64,000 nucleotides of DNA from Leifsonia sp. EB41 (GTDB lineage Bacteria > Actinomycetota > Actinomycetes > Actinomycetales > Microbacteriaceae). A program made the position numbers and the translations under genes. Shown here one piece after another: positions 8,208-16,393 of the stretch; the first letter of the stretch is position 1, and every line of letters starts with the position of its first letter. The notes below the pieces were generated by a model that was not told where the DNA came from, made no database searches, and was given only the letters and a program-made list of their open reading frames with translations. Location: NCBI RefSeq assembly GCF_041262565.1, contig NZ_JBGCCJ010000001.1:2914001-2978000 (forward strand), in the 5' to 3' direction.

Positions 8208-9056
8208 TCAGCCGATGGGATCGGGCTGAAGTTCGAGTGCGTCGGCGACGGGGGCGTCGGACGCGTGGTGCCGCTGGCGGTACGAGTGGGATGTCTGGTA
8301 CTCCGACCGGTAGTCGGTCGGGGTCATCCCGCGGTTGCGGCGGAGTTCGTGTGTGAGGTGGCTGGTGTCGTAGAAGCCGGTGCGGACGCTGATTTCGCCG
8401 ATCGACTGGGAGGTCGTGGCCAGAAGGTCGCACGCGGCCATCAGTCGGACCCGGAGCAGGTACTTGTGCGGGGTGACGCCGAAGTGCTGCTTGAACAGGC
8501 GACTGAAGTTGCTGGGCGACATGAGCACGCTCCCGGCCAGATCGCCGACCGTGAGTGCTCGTGCGTAGTCGCGGGTGATCAGCTCGATCGCTGGCGTGAG
8601 TGTGCGCAGGCTGTCGGAGGCGGCCTCCTTGATGGTGAGGCTGCGGGTGACGCCGAGAAGTCCGGTGATCGCGCCCTCCGGATTGCGGATGGCGGTCTTC
8701 GTGCTGACGAACCAGTCGTAGGATCCGTCGCGGTTGCGGACGAGTTCGACCAGGTCGATCAGCGGCTCGCCGGTCTCAAGGACCGCAATGTCGTAGTTGC
8801 GATAGTGCTCGACCAGGTACTCCGGGGAGAAATCCTCGTCGCGCTTGCCGATGATCTGCGCCTTGCTGCGGCAGCCCATCAGCGACACGAAAGGCTCGGA
8901 GCAGTCGACGAAGATACGGTCGGCGTTCTTCACGAAGATGAACAGATCGGGCACGTGGTCGAAGGCGCTGATCAGCGCCCTGCCGGTTTGTTCCAAACCG
9001 CTCAACGGAAGCGCACTGCCGTCCGGTGAGGTTGTGAACGTTGCGTGGGTTTCCAT
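8208..9056 (-). CDS. AraC-family transcriptional regulator with N-terminal PAS domain
   Basis: The gene encodes 282 residues. Residues about 25-140 form a PAS-like sensor (FDHVPDLFIFVKNADRIFV, then WFVSTKTAIRNPEG and GVTRSLT). Residues about 165-265 carry the two helix-turn-helix units of AraC proteins (LTVGDLAGSVLMSPSNFSRL and IGEISVRTGFYDTSHLTHEL, then RNRGMTPTDYR). It is transcribed away from the isomerase operon at 9256 and toward the importer at 5010-8149, so it probably controls one or both. Tandem GGAATTT repeats 21 bases apart in the divergent promoter region are candidate binding sites. A PAS sensor instead of the usual cupin suggests a different class of ligand. Confidence 0.9.
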   Translation of the reverse strand: METHATFTTSPDGSALPLSGLEQTGRALISAFDHVPDLFIFVKNADRIFVDCSEPFVSLMGCRSKAQIIGKRDEDFSPEYLVEHYRNYDIAVLETGEPLIDLVELVRNRDGSYDWFVSTKTAIRNPEGAITGLLGVTRSLTIKEAASDSLRTLTPAIELITRDYARALTVGDLAGSVLMSPSNFSRLFKQHFGVTPHKYLLRVRLMAACDLLATTSQSIGEISVRTGFYDTSHLTHELRRNRGMTPTDYRSEYQTSHSYRQRHHASDAPVADALELQPDPIG

Positions 9057-9163
9057 TGCACCTCCTCGTGCGTTGCGATCACTGGGTGAGCTGTCCGCTC
9101 ATGTCAGGACAAGCATCACCCCGAGGTCGATCACAGCACAACGGTTCTACGGTCGAGTCGGCT

Positions 9164-9191
9164 GGAATTTACAAGAAACGAATCGGAATTT
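9164..9191. promoter_or_regulatory. Tandem GGAATTT direct repeat, candidate AraC-regulator binding site
   Basis: GGAATTT occurs at 9164-9170 and again at 9185-9191, exactly 21 bases apart (two helical turns), in the divergent region between the PAS-AraC gene and the isomerase operon. AraC-family proteins usually bind direct repeats with this spacing. The site is AT-rich compared with its surroundings and lies about 65-90 bases upstream of the ATG at 9256. Function is inferred. Confidence 0.45.
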
Positions 9192-9234
9192 CCAACACAC
9201 CTCGAGACGGTTCTTCCTATCGTCGAAGGAGGCA

Positions 9235-9252
9235 ATGAGGAAGGACTCGTGA
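9235..9252 (+). promoter_or_regulatory. Five-codon leader ORF in front of the isomerase operon
   Basis: ATG AGG AAG GAC TCG TGA (9235-9252) follows a strong ribosome-binding sequence (GAAGGAGG), and its stop lies 3 bases before the ATG of the isomerase gene at 9256. The same bases also provide that gene's own purine stretch (AGGAAGGA). Ribosomes could initiate here and re-initiate at 9256, or the strong site may simply serve 9256 over a longer spacing. Confidence 0.3.
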
Positions 9253-9255
9253 GAC

Positions 9256-10233
9256 ATGGACGATGACGCCCGCGCAGTGAAGGAGCCGACAACGCATTCC
9301 GCGTCGGCGCCGCCACCACTGGTCTCGATCGGCAGTTGGGCATTCAGCTTCGGCCCCTACGAGTCGCACCCGTGGAGCTTCGACCGGTTCGCTGATTTCG
9401 CCGCGGAGGCCGGCTACGACGGAGTCGAGATCAACGGATTCCGCCCTCACCCGCACGAGGAGGACTACGCGGAGGCCGACGCCAAGCGGCTTCGCGTCCA
9501 GCTCGCAGACAAGGGCCTCGGCATCTCCGGCTTCGCCCCCGATCTGCGGTCCACCCCGCCCGCCGAGGTGCCGGAGGAGGTCTACCTCGCGCGGATCGCG
9601 CGGATCGCCGACTTCGTCGGCGCCGCGGAGATCCGGACCGTGCGCGTCGACACGATCACCCCGCCGACCGGACCGGCCACGGCCGATCCGGAGGAGGCAC
9701 TGGCACGACTCGCGAAGACCTGGCGCGCCTCCGCGCAGTGTCTGGCGGACGTCGGCGCCCGGCTCGTCTGGGAGTTCGAGCCGGGCTTCTGGATCAACCG
9801 TCCGAGCGACATCGTCCGGGTCGTCGAGGAGGTCGATCACGCGAACTTCGGGCTTCTGTTCGACACCTCGCACGCCCACACCCTTGGCCGCTATGGTCGC
9901 CGGCAGGGGCAGGATCCCGAGCTGCTGAGCGGCGGGGCTGCGGAGTTCGCCTCGCGGGTGGCCCCCTGGGTGCGTCACCTGCACCTGATCGACAGCGACG
10001 GCAGCCTTCATGACGAAGACACCAGCGTTCACCTCCCGTTCGGGCAGGGCGAGCTGGACTTCCAGGAGGTGCTGGACGGGCTCGGCCCCGTCGCCGCAGG
10101 CTTGGAGTGGTGGACGGCCGACTATTGTTTCTGGCCGAAGACAGAGTTCGATGCGCTCCGCGGGGCGAGCGAGCTCCGCGCGATCCGCGACACGTTCCTC
10201 AGCCGCCAGCAGAGCATCAGGGAGCACGCATGA
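9256..10233 (+). CDS. Sugar phosphate isomerase/epimerase-family TIM-barrel protein
   Basis: The gene encodes 325 residues of the xylose isomerase-like TIM-barrel family. Visible barrel motifs include YDGVEINGFRPHPHEEDY (strand and loop with acidic residues), LVWEFEPGFW (candidate metal-binding Glu), NFGLLFDTSHAHT (Asp and His) and WVRHLHLIDSDG (His). The first 20 residues are disordered, and the real start could lie slightly downstream. Such proteins isomerise, epimerise or, in 3-keto sugar pathways, eliminate from sugar derivatives; they bind a divalent metal. It heads a six-gene coupled operon with a dehydrogenase, a ThuA protein, a hydrolase and two more isomerases. The substrate is unknown. 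Confidence 0.85.
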   Translation: MDDDARAVKEPTTHSASAPPPLVSIGSWAFSFGPYESHPWSFDRFADFAAEAGYDGVEINGFRPHPHEEDYAEADAKRLRVQLADKGLGISGFAPDLRSTPPAEVPEEVYLARIARIADFVGAAEIRTVRVDTITPPTGPATADPEEALARLAKTWRASAQCLADVGARLVWEFEPGFWINRPSDIVRVVEEVDHANFGLLFDTSHAHTLGRYGRRQGQDPELLSGGAAEFASRVAPWVRHLHLIDSDGSLHDEDTSVHLPFGQGELDFQEVLDGLGPVAAGLEWWTADYCFWPKTEFDALRGASELRAIRDTFLSRQQSIREHA

Positions 10234-11249
10234 GAGCAGCAGCCATCACCGGACCGGGCGCTGTCGAGATCGTTGACCGCCCACAGCCCCACGGTTTGGA
10301 CGACCTCGTCGTCGTCCAGATCCTCGTCGCACCGATGTGCACGGAGTTCAAGTCCCGGCAATCCGGCGACGTCTCCGACTCGCTCGGCCACGAGGCCGCG
10401 GGCGTCGTCGTCGACGCCGGGTCCTCTACGCGGGTAGAGGTAGGTGACCGCGTCGTGGTGATGCCGGGCAACGCGTGCGGCACCTGCCGTTACTGCATCG
10501 CCGGGGAGCACATCCACTGCCCGTTCCAGCGCGACGTGCTGACTGAATCGGCGCAAACATACGGCACTGCCACCTATGCCGAGTATGTGCTGAAACCCGA
10601 CTGGCTGCTCGTCCCCGTCCCCGACGATGTCTCGCTGATCCACGCCTCGGCGGCGTGCTGTCTTCTCGGCCCGAGCTTCAACGCCAGCCAGCGGATGAAC
10701 GTCTCCGCTTCGGACACCCTGCTCGTCGCCGGCTGCGGACCGGTCGGGCTCGGCGCGATCATCAACGGGGTGACCCGCAACGCGGACGTCCTCGCCCTGG
10801 AGGTGAACCCCTGGCGCGCCGAGCTCGCCCGCACCCTCGGAGCGACGGTCTTCGACCCAACAGCGGACGGCGTCGTCGAGCAGATCCTCGACGCGACAGG
10901 CGGCTGGGGCGTCACGGCTTCCATCGAGACCAGCGGCGTCTGCTCCAACCCCGCACTCCTCGCTTCGGTGTCCGCCCGCCGGGCCGGTCTGAGCGTCGTC
11001 GCTTGGGGGCTGGACATCGCGTTGCCCCCGATCGTTCCGCTGGGCCTCGACATCCACGGTGTCTGGCACTGGAAGCATCAGACCGACGGCTGGCGCATGA
11101 TCGAGACAATCCGCAAGTCGACCGACCTCCTCGACACGGCGATCACGCACAGCTTCCCCCTCGACCAGGTCTCCGACGCGATGGATGTGCAGGATTCCGG
11201 CCGATGCGGCAAAGTGGTGCTCTTCCCCCAGGGGGTGAGCGATCTGTGA
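10230..11249 (+). CDS. Zinc-binding alcohol dehydrogenase, threonine/sorbitol dehydrogenase-like
   Basis: The gene encodes 339 residues from ATG 10230, overlapping the previous stop (ATGA). It carries the GroES-like domain with a candidate catalytic cysteine in VAPMCTEFK, the LGHEAAGVVVDAG motif and four structural-zinc cysteines in CGTCRYCIAGEHIHC. The cofactor domain contains VAGCGPVGLGAI. The usual catalytic signature is altered: the first ligand stands in APMCTEFK rather than the common CGSDxH/CGTDxH, so the hydroxyl-binding environment is probably different. Between two sugar isomerases and a ThuA gene it would oxidise or reduce a sugar or keto-sugar intermediate. Confidence 0.87.
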   Translation: MRAAAITGPGAVEIVDRPQPHGLDDLVVVQILVAPMCTEFKSRQSGDVSDSLGHEAAGVVVDAGSSTRVEVGDRVVVMPGNACGTCRYCIAGEHIHCPFQRDVLTESAQTYGTATYAEYVLKPDWLLVPVPDDVSLIHASAACCLLGPSFNASQRMNVSASDTLLVAGCGPVGLGAIINGVTRNADVLALEVNPWRAELARTLGATVFDPTADGVVEQILDATGGWGVTASIETSGVCSNPALLASVSARRAGLSVVAWGLDIALPPIVPLGLDIHGVWHWKHQTDGWRMIETIRKSTDLLDTAITHSFPLDQVSDAMDVQDSGRCGKVVLFPQGVSDL

Positions 11250-11944
11250 CCACCATCGTCACGCTCGCTGGTGAAGGCGAGTACGAATCCGACGTCACAA
11301 TGCGACCGGTCGCCGAGGGCATCGCACGCGACCTCGGCGCCACACTCGACTACCGAACGACCAGCGTCATCGAGGACGTCCCCGATTTCCCCGAGTCCAG
11401 CTTCGGCGGCCTCGACGCGCTCGCCGACGCCGACCTCCTGCTGCTCTACACACGGTTCCGCGTGCTGCCGGACGACGAGGTCGCCGCGCTCGCGGCCTAC
11501 CTGGAGCGCGGAGGCGCCGTCGTGGCGCTGCGCACCTCCAACCATGCGTTCCACCCGGTGGCTGGGTCGGCATGGGAGAGCTGGACCGCAGGTTTTGCTA
11601 GACGTTACCTCGGCAGCGCCTGGTCGACTCACCACGGCCACACCTCCCGCACACGTGTGGAGGTCGTTGCAGACGACCCGATCACCGCTGGTCTCCCCGC
11701 AGAGTTCGAGGTCGACTCGTGGCTTTACGTCAACGAGCCGCCCGCCGCCGCGCGGGTCCTGCTCGCCGGCGACCCGATCGACCCTGAGATCGATCCGCAG
11801 CCGTCGCCGGTCGCGTGGGCCTGGGACGACAGAGGTCGTCGCGTGTTCTACACGAGTCTCGGCAGTCAAAGTGATCTCGAGCGACCGGAGGTGCTGCGCC
11901 TGCTCACCCAGGCTTCCCGCTGGGCCATTGAGGGCGACCGATGA
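11246..11944 (+). CDS. ThuA-domain protein (trehalose utilisation-like)
   Basis: The gene encodes 232 residues from GTG 11246 (GTGA overlap). It is a ThuA-like class I amidotransferase-fold protein: LLLYTRFRVLPDDE, AYLERGGAVVALR, HHGHTSRTRVEV and the terminal RRVFYTSLGSQSD. In rhizobia and Agrobacterium, thuA and thuB act in use of trehalose and related disaccharides through 3-keto derivatives, with ThuB being a Gfo/Idh-type dehydrogenase. Here a Gfo/Idh gene lies nearby at 15256-16386. I infer a role in handling a 3-keto-glycoside or related intermediate; the exact reaction of this protein is unknown. Confidence 0.8.
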   Translation: MTTIVTLAGEGEYESDVTMRPVAEGIARDLGATLDYRTTSVIEDVPDFPESSFGGLDALADADLLLLYTRFRVLPDDEVAALAAYLERGGAVVALRTSNHAFHPVAGSAWESWTAGFARRYLGSAWSTHHGHTSRTRVEVVADDPITAGLPAEFEVDSWLYVNEPPAAARVLLAGDPIDPEIDPQPSPVAWAWDDRGRRVFYTSLGSQSDLERPEVLRLLTQASRWAIEGDR

Positions 11945-12705
11945 AGGCTGCTTCGCTCGGCTACCTGGACGAGGGCTCCGGTCCGCCGCTCGTGCTGTTG
12001 ATGGGCCTCGGCGCGACGGCTGAAGCCTGGCGGCCGCACTTGGACGCCTGGGCAGCAGAATTCCGCTGCATTGCAGTGGACAACCCGGGGGCCGGGGGCT
12101 CGGAACTCGGTGGCGAACCATTGACTGTGGCGGCGATCGCTGCGCGCGTGGCCGCCCTGCTTGACGAGCTCGGGATGGAGCGGGTTGCGGTCGCGGGCAT
12201 CTCGATGGGAGCGTGCACGGCCCAAGAGCTCGCTCTACAGCGACCCGACCTGGTCTCCCGACTGGTACTCGTCGCCCCGTGGGCCGTGAGCGACGCATAC
12301 ACCGACGGCGTCCTTGAGTCTCTGGTCGCATCGCGGACCGACTCGTCATCTCGGCATTTCGCCCTCCACCTGCGCAACACGGTGTGGACGCCGGAGTGGA
12401 TCAATGAGCACGCGGAGCAGTTCGAGTCCGACCTCGCCCAGGAGCCGGTGATCAGTCTGGAGGCGTTCACGGCTCAGGCCACAGCATGTTCGACGCATGA
12501 CACGCGCGCCCGGCTCGCCGCTATCGATGTGCCGACCTTGGTGACTGTTGGAACCGAGGACGTCTTCATTCGCCCCGGGCTGTCCTATGCGGTCGCTGAT
12601 GGAATCTCCGGTGCAGAACTCCGGATGTTCGGCGGGACGGGACACGTGCACCACTGGGAGCGCCTGGACGAGTTCAACACGATCGTGGGGGAGTGGCTGA
12701 GGTGA
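11941..12705 (+). CDS. Alpha/beta-hydrolase
   Basis: The gene encodes 254 residues from ATG 11941 (ATGA overlap). The complete alpha/beta-hydrolase triad is visible: nucleophile S88 in AGISMGACTA, acid D207 in GTEDVF and base H235 in GGTGHVHHWE, with an oxyanion-hole segment LMGLGATAEAW. There is no signal peptide. It resembles the BioH/3-oxoadipate enol-lactonase type of small esterase. Inside the isomerase/ThuA operon it might open a lactone or remove an acyl group. No substrate can be assigned. Confidence 0.88.
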   Translation: MKAASLGYLDEGSGPPLVLLMGLGATAEAWRPHLDAWAAEFRCIAVDNPGAGGSELGGEPLTVAAIAARVAALLDELGMERVAVAGISMGACTAQELALQRPDLVSRLVLVAPWAVSDAYTDGVLESLVASRTDSSSRHFALHLRNTVWTPEWINEHAEQFESDLAQEPVISLEAFTAQATACSTHDTRARLAAIDVPTLVTVGTEDVFIRPGLSYAVADGISGAELRMFGGTGHVHHWERLDEFNTIVGEWLR

Positions 12706-13526
12706 ACGGTGTCGATCGCTTCGCGTGTCAGACGTACAGCTGGCAGATGTCTGCTGACCGTTTCCGGGGTGAGACTCGGCACATGGCTGAGACCGCCTCA
12801 CGCGCCGGTTTCGCCGGGTTCGAGCCGGAGATCTTCATGCTCGGTCCCGGCTGGACCGCACGGCGGCTCGACGAGGATCTCGCGTCGGCTCCGCTGCGGC
12901 TGGCCGCGCTGTGCCTCGTCCGCGACTGGCGCGGCGAGCGCGAGACCGACAACGAGCGACAGGAGGCCGACGCGGCGATCGACGCAGTCGCCGGTCATCC
13001 TGGTGCCGTGCTGAACCTTGTAGTCATGCCAGGCGCTGACCGGACGAACCGACGCGAGAGGCAGGTCAACGCCCTCGCGTGCATGCGGGAGGTTGCGAAA
13101 CGCGCCGCCGACCGTGGCGTGATCGCCACGTTCCACCCGAACTCCCCGGCCGGATCCGTCTTCCGCACTCCCGACGACTACACGTTGCTACTGAACGAGC
13201 TTCCCGCGCCGCTCGGCTTCACGCCGGACGTCGGGCACATCGCAAAGGGCGGCATGGACCCGATCGCCTTGATCCGGCAGGCGTCCGACGTCATCCGCCA
13301 CGTCCACATCAAAGACATCGACGCCGACGGAACCTGGGCACCGACCGGCGAGGGAGTACTCGACATTCCCGCTATCGTCTCAACCCTTGACGATGTCGGC
13401 TACCGGGGATGGATCGCCTTCGAGGACGAGTCGCTCCTCGCCGAGCGTGACCCCGATGAGGCTGTGCGCCGCACCGGCGCCTACATTCACCGAACATGGT
13501 CGACCGTCACGGAGGAGATTCGATGA
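12702..13526 (+). CDS. Sugar phosphate isomerase/epimerase-family TIM-barrel protein
   Basis: The gene encodes 274 residues, starting at GTG 12702 in GTGA overlap with the hydrolase; a GTG three codons earlier (12693) is also possible. It is a xylose isomerase-like TIM barrel: RFACQTYSWQM, AGFAGFEPEIFM, VIATFHPNSPAG, GFTPDVGHIAKGG (Asp and His) and RHVHIKDID (His, Lys and Asp). These are the metal and substrate positions of inosose dehydratase/IolE-like and hydroxypyruvate isomerase-like members. It is the second of three such genes in this operon, so they probably act in sequence rather than redundantly. Confidence 0.85.
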   Translation: MNGVDRFACQTYSWQMSADRFRGETRHMAETASRAGFAGFEPEIFMLGPGWTARRLDEDLASAPLRLAALCLVRDWRGERETDNERQEADAAIDAVAGHPGAVLNLVVMPGADRTNRRERQVNALACMREVAKRAADRGVIATFHPNSPAGSVFRTPDDYTLLLNELPAPLGFTPDVGHIAKGGMDPIALIRQASDVIRHVHIKDIDADGTWAPTGEGVLDIPAIVSTLDDVGYRGWIAFEDESLLAERDPDEAVRRTGAYIHRTWSTVTEEIR

Positions 13527-14395
13527 CCTGGTTGCTCGCTGCCAACACCTTCATCTGGCATTCGCCGTTGACCGACGAGATCCTCGCCGATCGGTTGCCA
13601 CGCCTGGCGGACTGGGGGTTCGACGCTGTCGAGCTCCCGCTTGAGAACCTGGGGGACTGGGATCCCGAGCGCACGCGCGACCTCCTGGCGCAGACGGGGC
13701 TCTCCGCCGTTGTCGGCGCGGTCTTCGCCCCGGGCCGGGAACTCGCGGCTGCCGACGAGGCGACGCAGAGTTCGACGCTCCATTACATGCGGACGGCCAT
13801 CGACGTGGCACATCGGCAGGGGTCTGACATGGTCATCGGGCCGGCATACACCTCCGTCGGCCGTACGTGGCGGCTCAGCCCCGTCGAACGGTCGTCGGTG
13901 CTTGCCGAGTTGACCGAGAACTATCGCCGCCTGGCCGACTACGCCGGGGAACGCGGTGTCCGCATCGCGCTTGAACCGTTGAACCGTTACGAGACCAGTC
14001 TGTTCAATACGACCGCCCAGCTGCTCGAATTCATCGAGCCGTTCGATTCGGCGGTGATCGGCTTGAACCTCGACACGTACCACATGAACATCGAGGAGCG
14101 GTCCTTCGCCGATCCACTACGCGCCGCCGGCGACCGGCTGCTGCACCTGCAGGTCTGCGGGAACGACCGCGGCGCGCCCGGCGACGACCTGACCCCGTGG
14201 GACGAGATCTTCGGCGCGCTCGACGAGATCGCCTACACCGGGCTGCTGGGGATCGAGTCGTTCACCGCGGACAACGCCTCTATCGCAACGGCCGCCTCGA
14301 TCTGGCGACCGCTCGCTCCCACACAGGACCAGCTCGCACAGGACGGACTGCGCTTCCTCCGTGCTGAGCGAGCGCGGTACGGGGCAGGTCGCTGA
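13523..14395 (+). CDS. D-tagatose/D-psicose 3-epimerase-like ketose epimerase with substituted metal ligand
   Basis: The gene encodes 290 residues from ATG 13523 (ATGA overlap). It aligns by motif with D-tagatose 3-epimerases. E151 (LEPLNRYE), D184 and H187 (LNLDTYHM), R216 (CGNDRG), E157 and E245 (LLGIESF) sit one residue before E152, D185, H188, R217, E158 and E246 of the Pseudomonas cichorii enzyme as I remember it. The fourth metal ligand of that enzyme, H211, corresponds to Q210 here (LLHLQVCG). The barrel is otherwise complete, so it is either a metal site using Gln or a changed activity. The family epimerises ketoses at C3 with Mn or Co. It is the last gene of the operon, and its stop lies in a bidirectional terminator. 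Confidence 0.85.
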   Translation: MTWLLAANTFIWHSPLTDEILADRLPRLADWGFDAVELPLENLGDWDPERTRDLLAQTGLSAVVGAVFAPGRELAAADEATQSSTLHYMRTAIDVAHRQGSDMVIGPAYTSVGRTWRLSPVERSSVLAELTENYRRLADYAGERGVRIALEPLNRYETSLFNTTAQLLEFIEPFDSAVIGLNLDTYHMNIEERSFADPLRAAGDRLLHLQVCGNDRGAPGDDLTPWDEIFGALDEIAYTGLLGIESFTADNASIATAASIWRPLAPTQDQLAQDGLRFLRAERARYGAGR

Positions 14396-14409
14396 CCCGC
14401 CCCGTACCG
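14375..14409. terminator. Bidirectional hairpin terminator between convergent operons
   Basis: CGGTACGGGGC at 14375-14385 pairs perfectly with 14399-14409 (11 bp), and an inner GGTC/GACC helix (14387-14390 with 14394-14397) extends it around a 3-base loop. It spans the stop of the epimerase and lies 7 bases from the stop of the convergent isomerase gene. There is no T-run, as is common in high-GC actinobacteria. Confidence 0.65.
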
Positions 14410-14416
14410 ACAGGGT

Positions 14417-15256
14417 TCAGATGTGATCGTCGCGCAGATGCACCCATCCGGGGTGCCGGTCCAGGCGACTCTCGATGTCGCGGACTGCGTCGCGCGAGCG
14501 ACCGAAGTGCACGTACGGGTCGCCGCCGACGCCATAGGACTGCACCCCGAGCGGCCCGCCGTATCCGAGCTCGCGCAACAGGCCCAGCAGGTGGAAGTTG
14601 TCGAACTCCCCGTCCCCGATTGGTTCGATCGTCGCGGGGAAGTAGCCGCCAGACTGCGGTCTGCTGCCGTTGGTGTTCACCATTCCGAGGTAGGGGGCTA
14701 CCGACTCGAGCGTGCCCGGCAAGTCGTTTCCGTCCGCTGCGTACCAGTGGAACGCGGCGAAGGTGATGCCGAGGTCGGCCGCACCATAGCTGGAAGCGAG
14801 GCGGACCGCGTCGCTCGGACGCTCCATCCACGCGAACGTGTGCGGGTACAGCAGCAGGCGCACATCATTCGAACGAGCCCGAGCCAGCGCAGCATCCAGG
14901 AATCGGTGGGCGTCACCGTCCGCGGCAGGATCCGAGCGAGTTGCGTGCTCGTTCAGCAACGCGAGCTCGACGGTGTGTGTCGCCTCGACCGACCCGATCG
15001 TGTCCAGTGCTCGGTTCCACTCGCTGCCGTCCGGCGCCGCGACGTCGACCGTCAGGTAGATCGACGCGACGTCAAGGCCATGCTTTCCCGCGGTCTCGCC
15101 GAGCGCGGGCAGATCCGCCCACGCCGGCTCGCTCCACAGGGTCAGATTTGCGGCGTCGTATCCGAGTTCGGCCAGTATCTCGAATCGCGTGTTCAGCGGG
15201 TAGGCGCCTCCGCGGCTGTAGAACCCGACATCCATCCCCACAAGCTTGTGCGCCAT
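14417..15256 (-). CDS. Sugar phosphate isomerase/epimerase-family TIM-barrel protein
   Basis: The gene encodes 279 residues from ATG 15256, overlapping the Gfo/Idh stop by one base (ATGA). The protein is a divergent xylose isomerase-like TIM barrel: VGMDVGFYSRGG, YDAANLTLWSEPAWADLP, RLLLYPHTFAWMERP, LGITFAAFHWYAADGND and LGMVNTNGSRPQSGG. The metal-binding glutamate of the third strand (usually Glu-Pro or Glu-Asn) appears as YPHT, so the metal site differs from the other barrels here or is absent. It is coupled to a Gfo/Idh oxidoreductase, and both lie under a LacI-type operator. Function is unknown beyond the fold. Confidence 0.78.
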   Translation of the reverse strand: MAHKLVGMDVGFYSRGGAYPLNTRFEILAELGYDAANLTLWSEPAWADLPALGETAGKHGLDVASIYLTVDVAAPDGSEWNRALDTIGSVEATHTVELALLNEHATRSDPAADGDAHRFLDAALARARSNDVRLLLYPHTFAWMERPSDAVRLASSYGAADLGITFAAFHWYAADGNDLPGTLESVAPYLGMVNTNGSRPQSGGYFPATIEPIGDGEFDNFHLLGLLRELGYGGPLGVQSYGVGGDPYVHFGRSRDAVRDIESRLDRHPGWVHLRDDHI

Positions 15257-16386
15257 CAGAGGACTCCGGCCGTTTCAGCCTCGAACCGAGTCGGCCGCGG
15301 GACAGCGGGATACTCCACCAGTTTCGGCTCCGAAGACTCGGCGGCATCGAGCACTGCACGCAGCCACCGGAAAACGAAAAGGGTTCGAGCGGTCCGGGTG
15401 CGCGGGTCAGCGCCGGCCTCCAACACCGAATGGAACTCCGCGAGCGGACGGGCGTGGAACACCGGCCCTGAGGTCGGATGATGCTCCGTCTCAGTCACGA
15501 GAGCGCCTTCGAGGTCGGAGCTCACCTGGACGGAGTTGCCTTCCCAGTCCAGCCAGTCCCACGACACCGCTCCAGCTGTGCCAGTGATCTCCACCGACGT
15601 CCGTTCCGACCCGTGGGTAGCTGCGGCCCGTTCGTACGACAGGTCCACCACAGACCGGTCAGCCAACGTCAGCCGAAAGGTTGCACCGATGTGCTGCTCT
15701 GCACGGTCCGAGTCCGCCTCGAACCTGCCGCCGGTGTGCGGGCGACCCGACCAAGCGTCACGGATCTCAACTGCCATCGGTTCGAAGATCTCATCCAGTA
15801 CCGCGATATCGTACGGACCCCAGTCCATCATTACCCCACCGCCGCTAAGCGACGGATCCCGGAACCAGCTCGACTCGCTCTGGAACTCGTACCCGCTGCG
15901 TGAACGCTGCGAACGATTGATGAACTCGGCATGGTAAACCTCGCCGAGGCTCCCCTCTGCCAGCAACGCACGCACACGCTGAGTCGTCGCCACAGAACGA
16001 AACCGCGAATCGCAGCCCTCAAGCGCCCGGCCTGCCGCGTTCGCCCGCGCGGCCAGAAGTGTGGCTTCGGTTGCTGTCAACACCAACGGCTTCTCGCAAA
16101 GAACGTGGAAGCCCGCTGCAAGGGCGTCGGAGGCAAGTTCGAAGTGAGTGAACGGGGGCGTGGCGATGACAGCGATGTCATCCGATTCTCGCGTGCCGCT
16201 CAGAAGCGCGGCGATGTCCCGGTGAACGATCGCGTCAGGGAACTGCTCCACGAACGATTGGAGTGTTGCGGCGTTCGTGTCCGTGACGTGCACCTCCACC
16301 GGTTCGTTGATGACGCTGCGGTCATACGCCGCGGCGGCGTGATGTCTGGAGATCGCTCCCGCACCGATGAGGAAGACTCGTGCCAT
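15256..16386 (-). CDS. Gfo/Idh/MocA-family oxidoreductase
   Basis: The gene encodes 376 residues from ATG 16386, with a GAAAGGG ribosome-binding stretch; the upstream in-frame ATG at 16446 lies in the promoter and was rejected. The N-terminal Rossmann fold reads VFLIGAGAISRHH, the active-site loop HVLCEKPLVLTA carries the family's EKP lysine, and the C-terminal fold contains FRDPSLSGGGVMMDWGPYDI with the expected Gly-rich and Asp/His region. The family oxidises sugar hydroxyls with NAD(P), often at C3. It is co-transcribed with a TIM-barrel isomerase. A LacI operator overlaps its transcription start, which joins it to the beta-glycoside regulon at 16387-25541. Confidence 0.88.
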   Translation of the reverse strand: MARVFLIGAGAISRHHAAAAYDRSVINEPVEVHVTDTNAATLQSFVEQFPDAIVHRDIAALLSGTRESDDIAVIATPPFTHFELASDALAAGFHVLCEKPLVLTATEATLLAARANAAGRALEGCDSRFRSVATTQRVRALLAEGSLGEVYHAEFINRSQRSRSGYEFQSESSWFRDPSLSGGGVMMDWGPYDIAVLDEIFEPMAVEIRDAWSGRPHTGGRFEADSDRAEQHIGATFRLTLADRSVVDLSYERAAATHGSERTSVEITGTAGAVSWDWLDWEGNSVQVSSDLEGALVTETEHHPTSGPVFHARPLAEFHSVLEAGADPRTRTARTLFVFRWLRAVLDAAESSEPKLVEYPAVPRPTRFEAETAGVL

Positions 16387-16393
16387 TAGATAC

